64,000 bases of DNA from Caballeronia temeraria (GCF_001544795.2 NZ_FCOI02000011.1:62001-126000), one strand, 5' to 3'; positions 47,695 to 58,349 are shown, numbered from the stretch's first letter. Numbers and translations: made by a program. Notes: a model not told the origin generated them from the letters alone.

Positions 47695-48075
47695 TCAGCC
47701 GGCACGCAGTGTCGGGTCTACTGCCGCGCGCCAGCTCAGGGCCTGCGCCCGCTGATCCAGGAAGAAGTTCGCCCATGCGGCTTGCGCCTCTGGACCAGGA
47801 TTCGCCCGATAGGCGCCATACCGCTGCGCAATCCCCGCCTGGAACGCGCAGAACCGCTCCTTCGACAAACCGCCGCGCCGCTCGGCCACATAGGCGTCAT
47901 AGAACGCCGAGTAGACCGATTGCGCGTCCGCGCCGTAGTCGACCGGCGTCGATCCGCACATGTCCTGCAGCGCACCGAACGACGGCGCGCCCATCGATCC
48001 GTCCAGGCTCGGCGTGCCCACGCAGCCCGCCAGCAACGCCGCGCTCAACGCGCCTGATACCAACAGCATTCGCAT
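47695..48075 (-). CDS. Small hypothetical lipoprotein
   Basis: 126-residue predicted lipoprotein. Lipobox LLAGC gives the lipidated Cys near residue 18. The mature part is helical with two Cys (DMCGST, ERFCAF) and a Tyr/Ala-rich segment. ATG 48075 follows AAGGG; a GTG at 48084 is less well placed. No family recognised. Confidence 0.65.
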   Translation of the reverse strand: MRMLLVSGALSAALLAGCVGTPSLDGSMGAPSFGALQDMCGSTPVDYGADAQSVYSAFYDAYVAERRGGLSKERFCAFQAGIAQRYGAYRANPGPEAQAAWANFFLDQRAQALSWRAAVDPTLRAG

Positions 48076-48296
48076 CGCATTCACCCTTCGATCGATTTCG
48101 TGCCGCCAGTATCGGACGAACGGAAGGGCCGCGCCACTCGGCCGAATGGCATAGGCCGATCGACGATCGACAGAGACATGTCGCGCGGCTTATGCCGTTC
48201 GGCCAGGTTGTCCGCATGCCGTCACTCCGATAGATTGCGCAAACGGACATCGCACGTTGCCCACGGCGCCGATGTCCGCCCGAACCGGAGGAGACC

Positions 48297-49793
48297 ATGC
48301 AGGATCAGTACGTTCTCGCGCTCGACCAGGGCACCACCAGCTCGCGCGCCATGCTGTTCGACAGGAGCGGCAACATCGTGTCGATGGCGCAGAAGGAGTT
48401 CCAGCAGATCTATCCCCAAGCGGGCTGGGTCGAACACGATCCGCAGGAAATCTGGTCGACGCAGGCCGGCGTCGCAGCCGAAGCCGTCACGCGTGCCGGC
48501 GCGAGCGCTGCATCGATCGCGGCGGTCGGCATCACGAATCAGCGCGAAACCACGATCGTCTGGGACCGCGAATCGGGCAAGCCGGTCTATAACGCGATCG
48601 TCTGGCAGGACCGTCGCACGGCCGGCTTCTGCGACGAACTCAAGTCGCGCGGGCTCGAAGCGATGGTGCGCGCGAAAACCGGCCTGCCCATCGACGCCTA
48701 TTTCTCGGCGACGAAAATCCGCTGGATTCTCGACAACGTCGAAGGCGCGCGCGACAAGGCGAAGCAAGGGCGCCTCGCGTTCGGCACCGTGGATAGCTGG
48801 CTCGTGTGGAATTTCACGCGCCGGGGCTTGCATGTCACCGACGTCACGAACGCGTCGCGCACCATGCTCTTCAATATCCACGAACGGCGCTGGGACGACG
48901 AACTGCTCGACGCGCTCGATATTCCCCGCAGCATGCTGCCGGAGGTGCGCACGTCGTCGGAGGTGTACGGCACGACGCAAGGCACCGTATTCGCCGCCGA
49001 TATCCCGCTCGCATCGCTTGCCGGCGACCAGCACGCCGCGCTCTTCGGCCAGATGTGCACCGAGTCCGGCATGGTGAAAAACACATACGGCACCGGCTGC
49101 TTTCTCGTCATGAACACGGGCGACAAGCCAATCGAATCGCGCAACAACCTCGTCACGACGATCGCCTGGCAGATCGGCGATCAGGTGAACTATGCGCTCG
49201 AAGGCAGCATCTTCATCGCGGGCGCGGTCGTGCAGTGGCTGCGCGACGGCCTCGGCCTCATCCGGCACGCGAGCGAAGTCGAAGCCCTCGCGCGCGGCGT
49301 GACTCATAGCGACGGCGTCTATCTCGTGCCGGCGTTCGCGGGTCTCGGCGCGCCGCACTGGAACGCGCGCGCACGCGGCACGCTCTTCGGCGTCACGCGC
49401 GGCACGACATCGAGCCATATCGCGCGCGCGGCGCTCGATTCGATCGCCTATCAGTCGCTCGACGTGCTCAAGGCGATGGAAGCGGACTCGGGCATGCGCA
49501 TCGGCGAATTGGGTGTCGACGGCGGCGCCTGCGCGAACGATCTGCTGATGCAATTTCAGGCCGATATCCTCGGCGTCGATGTCGCGCGCCCGCGCATCGC
49601 GGAAACGACGGCGCTGGGCGCCGCTTATCTTGCGGGGCTCGCGGTCGGCTACTGGAAGGACGTCGACGAACTCAAGGCGCAATGGCAACTGGAGCAGCGG
49701 TTCACACCGTCCATGCCGAAACAGCACATCGACGCGTGCCTCGCCGGATGGCAACGCGCGGTCAGGGCGGCAAAGGCGTGGGCGGACAGCTAG
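48297..49793 (+). CDS. glpK: Glycerol kinase
   Basis: FGGY-family kinase converting glycerol to sn-glycerol 3-phosphate. 498 residues, normal family length. Signatures: [65 protein letters not shown] and [25 protein letters not shown] lies before the ATG. glpF, glpD and glpR are not adjacent. Confidence 0.98.
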   Translation: MQDQYVLALDQGTTSSRAMLFDRSGNIVSMAQKEFQQIYPQAGWVEHDPQEIWSTQAGVAAEAVTRAGASAASIAAVGITNQRETTIVWDRESGKPVYNAIVWQDRRTAGFCDELKSRGLEAMVRAKTGLPIDAYFSATKIRWILDNVEGARDKAKQGRLAFGTVDSWLVWNFTRRGLHVTDVTNASRTMLFNIHERRWDDELLDALDIPRSMLPEVRTSSEVYGTTQGTVFAADIPLASLAGDQHAALFGQMCTESGMVKNTYGTGCFLVMNTGDKPIESRNNLVTTIAWQIGDQVNYALEGSIFIAGAVVQWLRDGLGLIRHASEVEALARGVTHSDGVYLVPAFAGLGAPHWNARARGTLFGVTRGTTSSHIARAALDSIAYQSLDVLKAMEADSGMRIGELGVDGGACANDLLMQFQADILGVDVARPRIAETTALGAAYLAGLAVGYWKDVDELKAQWQLEQRFTPSMPKQHIDACLAGWQRAVRAAKAWADS

Positions 49794-49904
49794 CCAATCT
49801 TGAATGTCGTTTTCCGGAACGCGCCGCCGTGCGGCGGTGCAAAAAACGCCGACGTCCTGTATCCTGAAAAAGCTGGCGAGCCTTTCGCTTGCCGGCATTC
49901 AGTA

Positions 49905-50062
49905 CGTCTTCAGGGCGGGGTGCAATTCCCCACCGGCGGTATGTGGCGAGGCTTCACGGCCGGACCACGAGCCCGCGAGCGCCCGCGCGAGCATCATGCG
50001 CGGGGTCAGCAGATCTGGTGAGACGCCAGAGCCGACGGTCATAGTCCGGATGAGAGAAGATG
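49905..50062 (+). ncRNA. FMN riboswitch (RFN element)
   Basis: All conserved RFN parts occur in order: TTCAGGGCGGGGTG-AATTCCCCACCGGCGGT, a variable arm, GCCCGCGAGCGCC, AGCAGATCTGGTGAGACGCCAGAGCCGACGGT and AGTCCGGATGAGAGAAGATG. The closing helix P1 pairs 49905-49911 with 50056-50062 by one G-U and six Watson-Crick pairs. It lies upstream of ribB, where FMN binding should lower expression. Confidence 0.96.
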
Positions 50063-50115
50063 TGCAGATGGTCATGTCCGTTCCCCTTGGCGATTTCCGC
50101 ATCGCCCGAACCGGA

Positions 50116-50140
50116 CGACGCCGCGCCTTCTGGCGCGTCG
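50116..50140 (+). promoter_or_regulatory. Possible expression-platform hairpin of the FMN riboswitch
   Basis: A GC-rich hairpin (CGCGCC-TTCT-GGCGCG at its core) lies between the aptamer and ribB, with a moderately T-rich run 10 or so bases later. It could act as an intrinsic terminator, or it may only pair with the anti-terminator; the true switching fold was not computed. Confidence 0.4.
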
Positions 50141-50215
50141 CCGTGGGGTGCCGTTCTGTCTGTTTGCAATGCCCTGAAACGTTTTTCGCCTAAATTTTCC
50201 GCGAGAGCGTTTCAC

Positions 50216-50950
50216 ATGTCCCAGACCCAAGTTAGCAGCCTGTCGTTCGCCGCACCCGCCGTCATCGCAGACGACGCCTTCGCCGATCTCCCCCAACTCG
50301 CATCGTTCGACGTTCCGCCGCGCATCGCCGCCGCGCTCGACGCCATGCGCGAAGGCCGCCCGGTCGTCCTGCAGGACGATGACGACCGCGAAAACGAAGC
50401 CGATCTGATCGTCGCCGCCGAAAAAGTCACGGACGCCACGATGGCGCTTCTGATCCGCGAATGCAGCGGCATCGTGTGCCTGTGTCTGCCGGACGACACC
50501 GTGCGCGCGCTCGAACTGCCGCCGATGGCCGCCGCGAACGGCAGCCGCTACGGCACGGCGTTCACAGTGTCGATCGAGGCGCGCGAAGGCGTGACGACCG
50601 GCGTGTCCGCGGCGGATCGCGTGACGACCATCCGCGCGGCCATCGCCGATCAGGCGAAGCCTGCCGATATCGTGCGGCCAGGCCACGTTTTCCCGCTGCG
50701 CGCGATGCCCGGCGGCGTGCTCGCGCGGCGCGGTCACACCGAAGGCACCGTCGATCTCGCGATTCTCGCCGGTCTCAAGCCCGCGGGCGTGCTGTGCGAG
50801 CTAATGAATGCCGACGGCACGATGACGCGCGGCGAACAAGTCGAGCGTTTCGCAAAGGAACACGGCCTGCCGATGCTCACCATCGCGGAACTGGCCGAAT
50901 TCCGCGCGGCGCTGGCGGCCGCGCGTGAATCGGTCGAAGAAGCGGCGTAA
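50216..50950 (+). CDS. ribB: 3,4-dihydroxy-2-butanone 4-phosphate synthase
   Basis: Riboflavin pathway enzyme making the four-carbon unit from ribulose 5-phosphate. 244 residues from ATG 50216; the frame open from 50060 covers the riboswitch. Family marks: [78 protein letters not shown]. No GTP cyclohydrolase II half is attached, so it is the single-domain RibB form. Confidence 0.96.
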   Translation: MSQTQVSSLSFAAPAVIADDAFADLPQLASFDVPPRIAAALDAMREGRPVVLQDDDDRENEADLIVAAEKVTDATMALLIRECSGIVCLCLPDDTVRALELPPMAAANGSRYGTAFTVSIEAREGVTTGVSAADRVTTIRAAIADQAKPADIVRPGHVFPLRAMPGGVLARRGHTEGTVDLAILAGLKPAGVLCELMNADGTMTRGEQVERFAKEHGLPMLTIAELAEFRAALAAARESVEEAA

Positions 50951-50965
50951 GAATCCGCTCAAGAA

Positions 50966-51652
50966 TCAGGACAGCACATCGCCGAAATCCCCGCGCACGC
51001 CCGCCGCGACGAGCGCGGGCAGTTCGTCCATGTGCTTCATGATTCGCGTGATGCCGGTTTCGCGCAGCACTTGCGCATAGCCCGACGGAATGTGGCTCGC
51101 GCCGACGAACGCGATGGTCTTCATGCCCGCCGCGCGCGCCGCCGTCAATCCGGCGACGCTGTCCTCGACAACGAGGCAGCGCTCCGGCGCGATATCGAGC
51201 GTGCGCGCCGCGAGCAGATAGACATCGGGATAAGGCTTCGGCCGCTCGACCTGCTGCGCGCTGAACACGCGCGCGCCGACGACTTCGTCCAGTCCCGCGC
51301 GCCGCACCGATGCGCGCACGCGCTCCATGCGGCTGTTCGAGACCACCGCCACCGGCAGGCCGCAGCCTTGCAGCGCGGCGCGCACGCCGGCGATCGGTCC
51401 GACCGAGCGCGCGAGCTCAACGGCGACGCGCGCCTCGATCGTATCGACGAAATTCGGCGGCATCACAATGCCGAACTTCGTTTCCAGGTGGGTCAGGAAG
51501 CGCGAAGTCTGCTGCCCGAAAGCCGTCTTGACGGCCGGTTTGAAGTCGATGCCGGGAAACGTCTCGGTGAGCACGTCCAGCATCACGCGATCCGCGATGA
51601 CTTCGCTATCGACGAGCACGCCGTCGCAATCGCAGATGAGATGATCGATCAT
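50966..51652 (-). CDS. HAD-family phosphatase/phosphomutase (PGMB/Gph-like)
   Basis: 228-residue HAD subfamily IA hydrolase. Motif I CDCDGVLVDSE (Asp8/Asp10), cap helices, motif II VVSNSRMER, Lys in RPKPYPDVYLL, motif IV VVEDSVAGLTAARAAGM. The DCDG form and cap fit beta-phosphoglucomutase or 6-phosphogluconate/sugar phosphatase members. It is convergent with ribB. Confidence 0.88.
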   Translation of the reverse strand: MIDHLICDCDGVLVDSEVIADRVMLDVLTETFPGIDFKPAVKTAFGQQTSRFLTHLETKFGIVMPPNFVDTIEARVAVELARSVGPIAGVRAALQGCGLPVAVVSNSRMERVRASVRRAGLDEVVGARVFSAQQVERPKPYPDVYLLAARTLDIAPERCLVVEDSVAGLTAARAAGMKTIAFVGASHIPSGYAQVLRETGITRIMKHMDELPALVAAGVRGDFGDVLS

Positions 51653-51689
51653 GATGGCTCGAATTACGTTGAGCCAACATGATAAGCGT

Positions 51690-52868
51690 TCAGCAAGCGT
51701 CGGCTGCTTTTACTTCGGAAGGAATGCGCGGCGCGTCGAGTCGCGCGGCGAACCACGTCACCCCGAGCGCGGCGAGCGCGACCGCAGCGGCCGCCCACGG
51801 CAGCGCGTCGAGGCCGTGACCGTGCGTCAGCACCGCGCCGCCGAGCCACGCGCCGCCCGCGTTGCCGACGTTGAACGCGCCGATATTGAGCGTCGACGCG
51901 AGATTCGGCGCGTCCTTCGCCTTCTCGACGACGCGCGTCTGCAAAGGCGGCACCGTCGCGAACGCCGCGATGCCCCAGACAAAAATGGTCAGAATCGCGC
52001 CGGTCTGGCTGTGGCTCGTCTTCGCGAACACCGCCATCACGATGGCGAGCGCGAACAGAATGCCCATCAGCGAGGGCATCAGTGCGCGGTCCGCGAGCTT
52101 GCCGCCGATCGTATTGCCGATCGTCAGGCCAATGCCGAAAAGCACCAGAATCAGCGTCACGGCGCGCGGCGAGAAACCGCCTACCTGTTCGAGAATCGGC
52201 GCGATGTAGGTGAACACAACGAACACACCGCCGAAACCGAGCACCGTCATCGTGAGCGCGAGCCAGACCTGGCCGTCGCGCAGCACGCGCACTTCCCGTC
52301 CGAGGCCGCTCGGCGCGGCGTCATGCCGGTTCGGCACGAGCGCCGTCACGCCGAGCGCGGAGAGCACGCCGAACCCGGCGACGATCCAGAACGTCGCGCG
52401 CCAGCCCAGCTCCTGTCCGACGAACGTCCCGAACGGCACGCCCAGCACGTTCGCGAGCGTGAGCCCGGTGAACATCAGCGCAATGGCGCTCGCCCGCTTT
52501 TCCGCCGGCACGAGCGACGCGGCCACGACCGCGCCGATGCCGAAGAACGAGCCGTGCGCGAACGACGTCACCACGCGCGCGACCATCAGCAAACCGTAGT
52601 TCGGCGCGAGCGCGCACAACACGTTGCCGACGATGAACACGAGCATCAGCATTTGCAGCGCGAGCTTGCGCGGCATCTTGCTCGTCAGCACCGCGAGCAG
52701 CGGCGCGCCGACCGCGACGCCGAGCGCGTAGCCCGTGACGAGCAGACCCGCCGACGGAATCGTCACGGAAAGATCGTGCGCGACGTTGGGCAGCAGGCCC
52801 ATGATGACGAACTCCGTCGTGCCGATGGCGAACGCGCTGATCGCCAGCGCGAGAAGGGGAAGTGGCAT
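51690..52868 (-). CDS. MFS efflux transporter (AraJ/DHA1 type)
   Basis: 12-helix MFS transporter of 392 residues, drug:H+ antiporter-1/AraJ-like group. PLPLLALAISAFAIGTTEFVIMGLLPNVA in helix 1 is the family signature, with ASLVPAEKRASAIALMFTGLTLANVLGVPFGTFVGQELGWRATFW in helices 4-6. Twelve bases upstream is the VOC gene; the two are probably an operon controlled by the divergent LysR regulator. Confidence 0.9.
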   Translation of the reverse strand: MPLPLLALAISAFAIGTTEFVIMGLLPNVAHDLSVTIPSAGLLVTGYALGVAVGAPLLAVLTSKMPRKLALQMLMLVFIVGNVLCALAPNYGLLMVARVVTSFAHGSFFGIGAVVAASLVPAEKRASAIALMFTGLTLANVLGVPFGTFVGQELGWRATFWIVAGFGVLSALGVTALVPNRHDAAPSGLGREVRVLRDGQVWLALTMTVLGFGGVFVVFTYIAPILEQVGGFSPRAVTLILVLFGIGLTIGNTIGGKLADRALMPSLMGILFALAIVMAVFAKTSHSQTGAILTIFVWGIAAFATVPPLQTRVVEKAKDAPNLASTLNIGAFNVGNAGGAWLGGAVLTHGHGLDALPWAAAAVALAALGVTWFAARLDAPRIPSEVKAADAC

Positions 52869-52880
52869 GATGACTCCGGA

Positions 52881-53258
52881 TCAGAATTGAGCAGTCACGA
52901 ATTCGACGACCACGCTTGAGGCCAGCCGCACGAAGAGCTGACGTTCGCGGGCGAGCGGCACGTCGGCGAGCTGGTAGGCGTAGCCGTGACAATCGAGACG
53001 TTCGAGCAACGCGCGCCATTCGGCCTCGTCGTCGGTGCGCAGCGCCAGATGGTCGATGCGCGGCGACGCCGGCTTGTCCACCGGCGAAGCGACGCCCGAT
53101 GCGATCAGATGCACCGCCGGCCGCGCGCCGAGATACAGCCAGTAGCCGCCGACGCCGAACGGCGGCCGCGGCCCGACGCGCATGCCGGCGATATCGACGA
53201 AGAAGCGCATGAACGCATCGCAATCGGGCGCGACGAGGGTGACGTGATCGAGTTGCAT
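52881..53258 (-). CDS. VOC-family (glyoxalase/bleomycin-resistance fold) protein
   Basis: 125-residue vicinal-oxygen-chelate fold protein. MQLDHVTLVAPDCDAFMRFFVDIAGM at the N-terminus, ARPAVHLIASGV and DHLALRTDD mid-protein, and VVVEFVTAQF at the end provide the expected metal ligands (His/His/Glu). Dioxygenase, isomerase or drug-binding roles are possible. Operon with the downstream MFS transporter. Confidence 0.85.
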   Translation of the reverse strand: MQLDHVTLVAPDCDAFMRFFVDIAGMRVGPRPPFGVGGYWLYLGARPAVHLIASGVASPVDKPASPRIDHLALRTDDEAEWRALLERLDCHGYAYQLADVPLARERQLFVRLASSVVVEFVTAQF

Positions 53259-53356
53259 GGTTCGAACTCCCGAAACGACTGATCGGCATTTTCCATAGGC
53301 GGCAATCTTTTGAGAATTGGTCTACGCTTTGAATCATTATCAAAGCGGATTTGAAA

Positions 53357-54334
53357 ATGACGATGGATCGGCTCGGCGACATGCGCCTTTTCGTGGAAGC
53401 GGCGGCGGCGGGCAGTCTGTCGGCGGCGGGGAGAAAGCTCGGACTGTCGCCGGCGGCGGCGAGCGCGCGGCTGATCAAGCTGGAAAAAGCGCTGCACACG
53501 CGGCTTTTCGAGCGCACGACGCGTCAGTTGCGCGTCACCGACGAAGGCCGCATGTATCTGCAGCATTGCCGGATCGCGCTGCAGGCCATCGACGACGCGG
53601 AAGCCGCGCTGCAGGCGGGTCAGAACGTCGTGCGCGGCAAGGTGCGCATTTCGGCGACATCGAATTTCGGACGTGCGATGCTGCGCGGCTGGCTCGACGA
53701 ATTCAGCGCGCTGCATCCCGACGTGAAATTCGCACTGACGCTATCGGATTCGGTGTCGAATCTTTTGCAGGAGGAAATCGATCTCGCGATCCGCTTCGGC
53801 GCGCCGCCCGACAGCGGGCTCGCCGCCCGCGTGCTCGCGCCGAATCGCCGCGTGCTGTGTGCATCGCCTGGCTATCTCGCGCGCAAAGGCGTGCCGGAAA
53901 CGCCCGCCGATCTGGTCGGGCACGATTTCCTCGTCGTGGTGACGGCCAACGGCCCGCTCAACGAGTTCGGCTTCGTGCGCGGCGACGAGCGTTACGCGTA
54001 CACGATTCCGCTCGCCGACGCGTGGGAAACCAACGACGGCGCGCTGTTGCGCGAATGGGCGCTCGCGGGCCACGGCATCGCGCATAAATCGATCTGGGAT
54101 ATCGCCGCCGACGTGCGCGCCGGCACGCTGCAAATGGTGCTGCCCGACTGGTGCACGCACGAAGCTGCCGTGCACGCCCTTTTCCACGCCAACCGCTACA
54201 TGGCGCCGCGCGTGCGCGTGCTGCTGGACTTTCTGGTCGAGCGCTTCGAAAAGACCACGAACGAGCTGCTCGGCGATCTCGCGTATCCGCCCGACAGGCG
54301 CGGGCAGCGTCGGGAATGGCAGCCAGAGCTATAA
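53357..54334 (+). CDS. LysR-family transcriptional regulator
   Basis: 325-residue LysR regulator. N-terminal HTH: DMRLFVEAAAAGSLSAAGRKLGLSPAAASARLIKLEKALHTRLFERTTRQLRVTDEG, then a periplasmic-binding-type sensor domain (about 95-295). Start ATG 53357; ATG 53363 or TTG 53351 are possible. Divergent from the VOC-MFS pair, which it probably controls. Confidence 0.93.
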   Translation: MTMDRLGDMRLFVEAAAAGSLSAAGRKLGLSPAAASARLIKLEKALHTRLFERTTRQLRVTDEGRMYLQHCRIALQAIDDAEAALQAGQNVVRGKVRISATSNFGRAMLRGWLDEFSALHPDVKFALTLSDSVSNLLQEEIDLAIRFGAPPDSGLAARVLAPNRRVLCASPGYLARKGVPETPADLVGHDFLVVVTANGPLNEFGFVRGDERYAYTIPLADAWETNDGALLREWALAGHGIAHKSIWDIAADVRAGTLQMVLPDWCTHEAAVHALFHANRYMAPRVRVLLDFLVERFEKTTNELLGDLAYPPDRRGQRREWQPEL

Positions 54335-54448
54335 TAATGGGCCAAATACAGTAAAAAGCGGTGCAGATCAGCGTAATTGCGCCGCAATTTCCCTTTTCAA
54401 TCTCTTAGACAGCGCCCCCAGGTTAACCACTGCGACCGGCGACGATTC

Positions 54449-55810
54449 ATGACCAAGAAAGTTTATGTAAAGACCTTTGGCTGCCAGATGAACGAGTACG
54501 ACTCCGACAAGATGGTCGACGTGCTCGGTGCAGCCGAAGGACTCGTGAAGACGGACACGCCCGAAGACGCGGACGTCATTCTGTTCAACACGTGCTCGGT
54601 GCGCGAAAAAGCCCAGGAGAAAGTGTTCTCCGATCTCGGCCGCGTGCGCGAACTCAAGGAAGCGAACCCGAATCTGCTGATCGGCGTCGGCGGTTGCGTC
54701 GCGAGCCAGGAAGGCGCGTCGATCGTGGCGCGCGCGCCGTACGTCGATCTCGTGTTCGGCCCGCAGACGCTGCATCGCCTGCCCGCGATGATCGATCAGC
54801 GCCGCGCCACTGGCCGCGCGCAGGTCGACATCACGTTTCCGGAAATCGAAAAGTTCGATCATCTGCCGCCCGCGCGCGTCGATGGTCCGAGCGCGTTCGT
54901 GTCGATCATGGAAGGCTGCTCGAAATACTGCAGCTATTGCGTCGTGCCGTACACGCGCGGCGAAGAAGTGTCGCGTCCGCTCGACGACGTGCTCACCGAA
55001 ATCGCCGGCCTCGCCGATCAGGGCGTGCGCGAAGTCACGCTGCTCGGCCAGAACGTGAATGCTTATCGCGGCGCGCTGACGCTCGGTTCGGGCGAAATCG
55101 CGGATTTCGCGACGCTCATCGAGTATGTCGCGGAGGTGCCGGGCATCGAACGTATTCGCTATACCACGTCGCATCCGAAGGAATTCACGCAGCGCCTCAT
55201 CGATACCTACGCGAAAGTGCCGAAGCTCGTCTCGCATCTGCATTTGCCGGTGCAGCACGGCTCAGATCGCATTCTGATGGCGATGAAGCGCGGCTATACC
55301 GTGCTCGAATACAAGTCGGTCATCCGCAAGCTGCGCGCCATTCGCCCGGACTTGTCGCTGTCGACGGACTTCATCGTCGGCTTTCCCGGCGAAACCGAGG
55401 ACGATTTCAACAAGATGATGGCGCTCGTCGACGAGATGAGCTACGACACGAGCTTTTCGTTCATCTACAGCCCGCGCCCCGGCACGCCGGCCGCGAATCT
55501 GCACGACGACACGCCGCGCGAAGTCAAGCTCAGGCGTCTGCAACATCTGCAGGCGACGATCGAGGAAAACGTGCAGCGCATCAGCCAGTCGATGGTCGGA
55601 AACGTCGAGCGCATTCTGGTCGAGCGCCCCGCGCGCAAGGACCCGAACGAGCTGGCCGGACGCACGCAGAACAACCGCGTCGTCAACTTCCCGGCGCCGG
55701 CGGAATCGCACGCGCGGCTGATCGGCCAGATGATCGACGTGAAGATCGTGCACGCGTATCCGCATTCGCTGCGCGGCGAACTCGTCATGACGCCCGAGCT
55801 TGCGCACTAA
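54449..55810 (+). CDS. miaB: tRNA-2-methylthio-N6-dimethylallyladenosine synthase
   Basis: Radical SAM methylthiotransferase acting on i6A37 made by MiaA. 453 residues from ATG 54449. N-terminal domain with three cluster Cys (FGCQMN, NTCSV, GGCV), radical [11 protein letters not shown], and C-terminal TRAM ([25 protein letters not shown]). First gene of the miaB-phoH-ybeY run. Confidence 0.98.
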   Translation: MTKKVYVKTFGCQMNEYDSDKMVDVLGAAEGLVKTDTPEDADVILFNTCSVREKAQEKVFSDLGRVRELKEANPNLLIGVGGCVASQEGASIVARAPYVDLVFGPQTLHRLPAMIDQRRATGRAQVDITFPEIEKFDHLPPARVDGPSAFVSIMEGCSKYCSYCVVPYTRGEEVSRPLDDVLTEIAGLADQGVREVTLLGQNVNAYRGALTLGSGEIADFATLIEYVAEVPGIERIRYTTSHPKEFTQRLIDTYAKVPKLVSHLHLPVQHGSDRILMAMKRGYTVLEYKSVIRKLRAIRPDLSLSTDFIVGFPGETEDDFNKMMALVDEMSYDTSFSFIYSPRPGTPAANLHDDTPREVKLRRLQHLQATIEENVQRISQSMVGNVERILVERPARKDPNELAGRTQNNRVVNFPAPAESHARLIGQMIDVKIVHAYPHSLRGELVMTPELAH

Positions 55811-55833
55811 AGACATAGGAACCCAGGTTCACT

Positions 55834-56952
55834 TTGAAGAACGCTCCTACGCAGCATCTGGAATTCACCGCACCGCGCGAAGATAACGCGCGGCTCGCCA
55901 ACCTCTGCGGCCCGCTCGATGAAAACCTGCGGCAGATCGAGCAGGCGCTCGATGTGACGCTTTCGCGGCGTGGCCACAAGATCGCGATTCGAGGCCGTGG
56001 CGCGAAGGTCGCGCTCGCGGCGCTCGAAAACTTCTACAACCGCGCGCGCGATCCGATTTCCGTCGACGACATCCAGCTCGCGCTCGTCGAAGCCCGTCAT
56101 GCGACGCGCCGTGCGAGAGACGCGCGCGAAGCGAACGGCGAGGAAGGCGAAGTCGATCCGCGTTTTCGCGGCGATCCCGATCATCCGTTCGATGAACCGA
56201 GCGCGACCATCGATCTCGGCGACGACGAAGATCACGGGCCGAAGCTCTACACGCGCCGCGCGGATCTGCGCGGACGCACGCCGGCGCAGCGCGAGTATCT
56301 GAAGCAGATCATCGCGCATGACGTGACGTTCGGCATCGGACCGGCGGGCACGGGCAAGACGTATCTCGCCGTCGCGTGCGCGGTCGATGCGCTCGAGCGC
56401 GATCAGGTCAAGCGCATCGTGCTGACGCGTCCGGCTGTGGAGGCGGGCGAGCGGCTCGGCTTTCTGCCGGGCGATCTCGCGCAGAAGGTCGATCCGTATC
56501 TGCGCCCGCTTTACGACGCGCTCTACGATCTGCTCGGCTTCGACAAGACCGCGAAGATGTTCGAGCGCCAGATGATCGAAATCGCGCCGCTCGCGTACAT
56601 GCGCGGGCGCACGCTGAACCACGCGTTCATCATTCTCGACGAGGCGCAGAACACCACGCCCGAGCAGATGAAGATGTTCCTGACGCGTATCGGCTTCGGC
56701 TCGAAGGCGGTCGTCACCGGCGACACGACGCAGGTCGACTTGCCGCGCGGCCACAAGAGCGGGCTGATCGAGGCGCAGCACGTGCTGTCGGAAGTGCGCG
56801 GCATCGCGATCACGCATTTCACGTCGGCGGACGTGGTGCGGCATCCGCTCGTCGCGCGCATCGTCGAGGCTTACGACGCGCAGTCGCAGAAAGACGCGGC
56901 GCTCGCCGAAGCCGCGCGAGTCGCGCAACAGCAATTGCAGAAGCCCGAATAA
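55834..56952 (+). CDS. ybeZ: PhoH-family ATPase
   Basis: PhoH-like P-loop ATPase (YbeZ), 372 residues, linked to RNA handling with YbeY. Start is a TTG at 55834. Walker [12 protein letters not shown] near residue 170; Walker [15 protein letters not shown]; also [33 protein letters not shown]. The stop shares one base with the ybeY start. Confidence 0.95.
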   Translation: MKNAPTQHLEFTAPREDNARLANLCGPLDENLRQIEQALDVTLSRRGHKIAIRGRGAKVALAALENFYNRARDPISVDDIQLALVEARHATRRARDAREANGEEGEVDPRFRGDPDHPFDEPSATIDLGDDEDHGPKLYTRRADLRGRTPAQREYLKQIIAHDVTFGIGPAGTGKTYLAVACAVDALERDQVKRIVLTRPAVEAGERLGFLPGDLAQKVDPYLRPLYDALYDLLGFDKTAKMFERQMIEIAPLAYMRGRTLNHAFIILDEAQNTTPEQMKMFLTRIGFGSKAVVTGDTTQVDLPRGHKSGLIEAQHVLSEVRGIAITHFTSADVVRHPLVARIVEAYDAQSQKDAALAEAARVAQQQLQKPE

Positions 56953-57413
56953 TGCCGCGCCTCACGCTGACCTTGCAGTTTCCCGCGTCGAAGGCGTATC
57001 CGTCGCACAAGGCGATCCTGCCGCGCGCGACGGTCGCACGCTGGATCAAGGCGTCGCTTTTCGCCGACGCCGAGCTGACCGTGCGCTTCGTCGACGAAGA
57101 AGAAGGCCGCATGCTCAACCGGACGTATCGGCAGAAGGATTACGCGACGAACGTGCTGACCTTCGCCTACGCCGAATCGGAGGACGATCCCGTCGCGGGC
57201 GATCTGATTCTGTGCTGTCCGGTCGTCGAGCGCGAGGCCGCCGAACAGGGCAAGCCGCTCGCCGCGCACTACGCGCATCTGATCGTGCACGGCACGCTGC
57301 ATGCGCAGGGCTACGACCACGAAGTCGAAAGCGAAGCGCAAGAGATGGAATCCATCGAGACGGATATCATGCAGTCTCTGGGATTTTCCGATCCTTACGT
57401 GCCTTTGACCTGA
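56952..57413 (+). CDS. ybeY: Endoribonuclease YbeY
   Basis: Single-strand RNase for 16S rRNA 3' processing and ribosome quality control. 153 residues with the zinc motif [11 protein letters not shown] (H-x3-H-x5-H) and the N-terminal [29 protein letters not shown]. Follows phoH with a one-base overlap. Confidence 0.97.
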   Translation: MPRLTLTLQFPASKAYPSHKAILPRATVARWIKASLFADAELTVRFVDEEEGRMLNRTYRQKDYATNVLTFAYAESEDDPVAGDLILCCPVVEREAAEQGKPLAAHYAHLIVHGTLHAQGYDHEVESEAQEMESIETDIMQSLGFSDPYVPLT

Positions 57414-57421
57414 AGCCGGCC

Positions 57422-57466
57422 CGATGTTTTCGATGCCCTCGATGTCCTCGATGTCCTCGATGTCCT
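57422..57466. repeat. Five tandem 9-bp repeats
   Basis: Five 9-bp units related to CGATGTCCT (the last three identical) run between the ybeY stop and the ChaC-like start. The unit is three codons long. Confidence 0.85.
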
Positions 57467-57475
57467 GAACGCGCC

Positions 57476-58150
57476 GTGAACGACAAGCTGCCCGAACCCA
57501 CGCAACCCGATTCGTTTTCCGAGACCGCATCCGCGCCCTGCGAAGGCTATCCGCCCGCGCTCGGCGAATCGGCGCTGTGGACGGACGCCGAACTCGCGGC
57601 ATCGCGCGAGGCGGCATTCGCGCATTGGGACGGCCAGTCGGACGTGTGGCTATTCGGCTACGGATCGCTGATCTGGAACCCCGGCCTGCCGACGGTCGAA
57701 GCGGTGCGCGGCAAGGTGCACGGCTATCATCGCGGGCTTTATTTGTGGTCGCGCGTGAATCGCGGCACGCCGGAGCAGCCGGGCCTCGTGCTCGCGCTCG
57801 ATCGCGGCGGCTCGTGCACCGGCATGGCGTTTCGTCTGGAGGGCGCCGGCGCGATCGAACATCTCGATGTTTTATGGCGACGCGAAATGGCGATGGGCTC
57901 GTACCGGCCCGCGTGGCTGCCCTGCACGCTCGCGGACGGACGGCGCGTCGATGCGCTCGCGTTCGTCATGCGGCGCGATGCGACGTCGTACACGGGCAAG
58001 CTCGCCGATCCGGTCGTGCGCACGGTGCTCGGCTGCGCGAGCGGCCGCTATGGGACGACGCTGGATTATGTGAGCCGGACGGTCGAAGCGCTGCGCGAGA
58101 GCGGAATGCCGGACCGGGCGCTGGAGGCGCTGCTGAAGCGCTGTCAGTGA
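57476..58150 (+). CDS. ChaC-like gamma-glutamylcyclotransferase
   Basis: Glutathione-specific gamma-glutamylcyclotransferase family member, 224 residues from GTG 57476. Core: WLFGYGSLIWNPG (substrate loop), GYHRGLYLWSRVNRGTPEQPGLVLALD, GMAFRLEG, and YVSRTVEALRESG. It would release 5-oxoproline from glutathione. The start is not firm: the frame stays open through the repeats upstream (RCP repeats). It interrupts the usual ybeY-ybeX order. Confidence 0.82.
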   Translation: MNDKLPEPTQPDSFSETASAPCEGYPPALGESALWTDAELAASREAAFAHWDGQSDVWLFGYGSLIWNPGLPTVEAVRGKVHGYHRGLYLWSRVNRGTPEQPGLVLALDRGGSCTGMAFRLEGAGAIEHLDVLWRREMAMGSYRPAWLPCTLADGRRVDALAFVMRRDATSYTGKLADPVVRTVLGCASGRYGTTLDYVSRTVEALRESGMPDRALEALLKRCQ

Positions 58151-58349
58151 TGCGCGGTCTGCGCATCCGTATGACTTTTGCGCCGGGGATCGTCCGTTTG
58201 GCTAACGTTTTTGGATGGACATACTTCTCCCACATTAATCGGCTAGCATGGCTGAAGACATGCGCGCCGCGCCACGCAGCCCGCGTTTTTTCATGGTGTA
58301 TGCTTAACTTTCCGCTAACCTGCGCCCGGGAACTCCCGGGCGCTCCGCT

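Noticed and set aside
57422..57466. Tandem repeats as a CRISPR array
   Set aside because: Units are 9 bp with no spacers and no cas gene; it is a simple tandem repeat.
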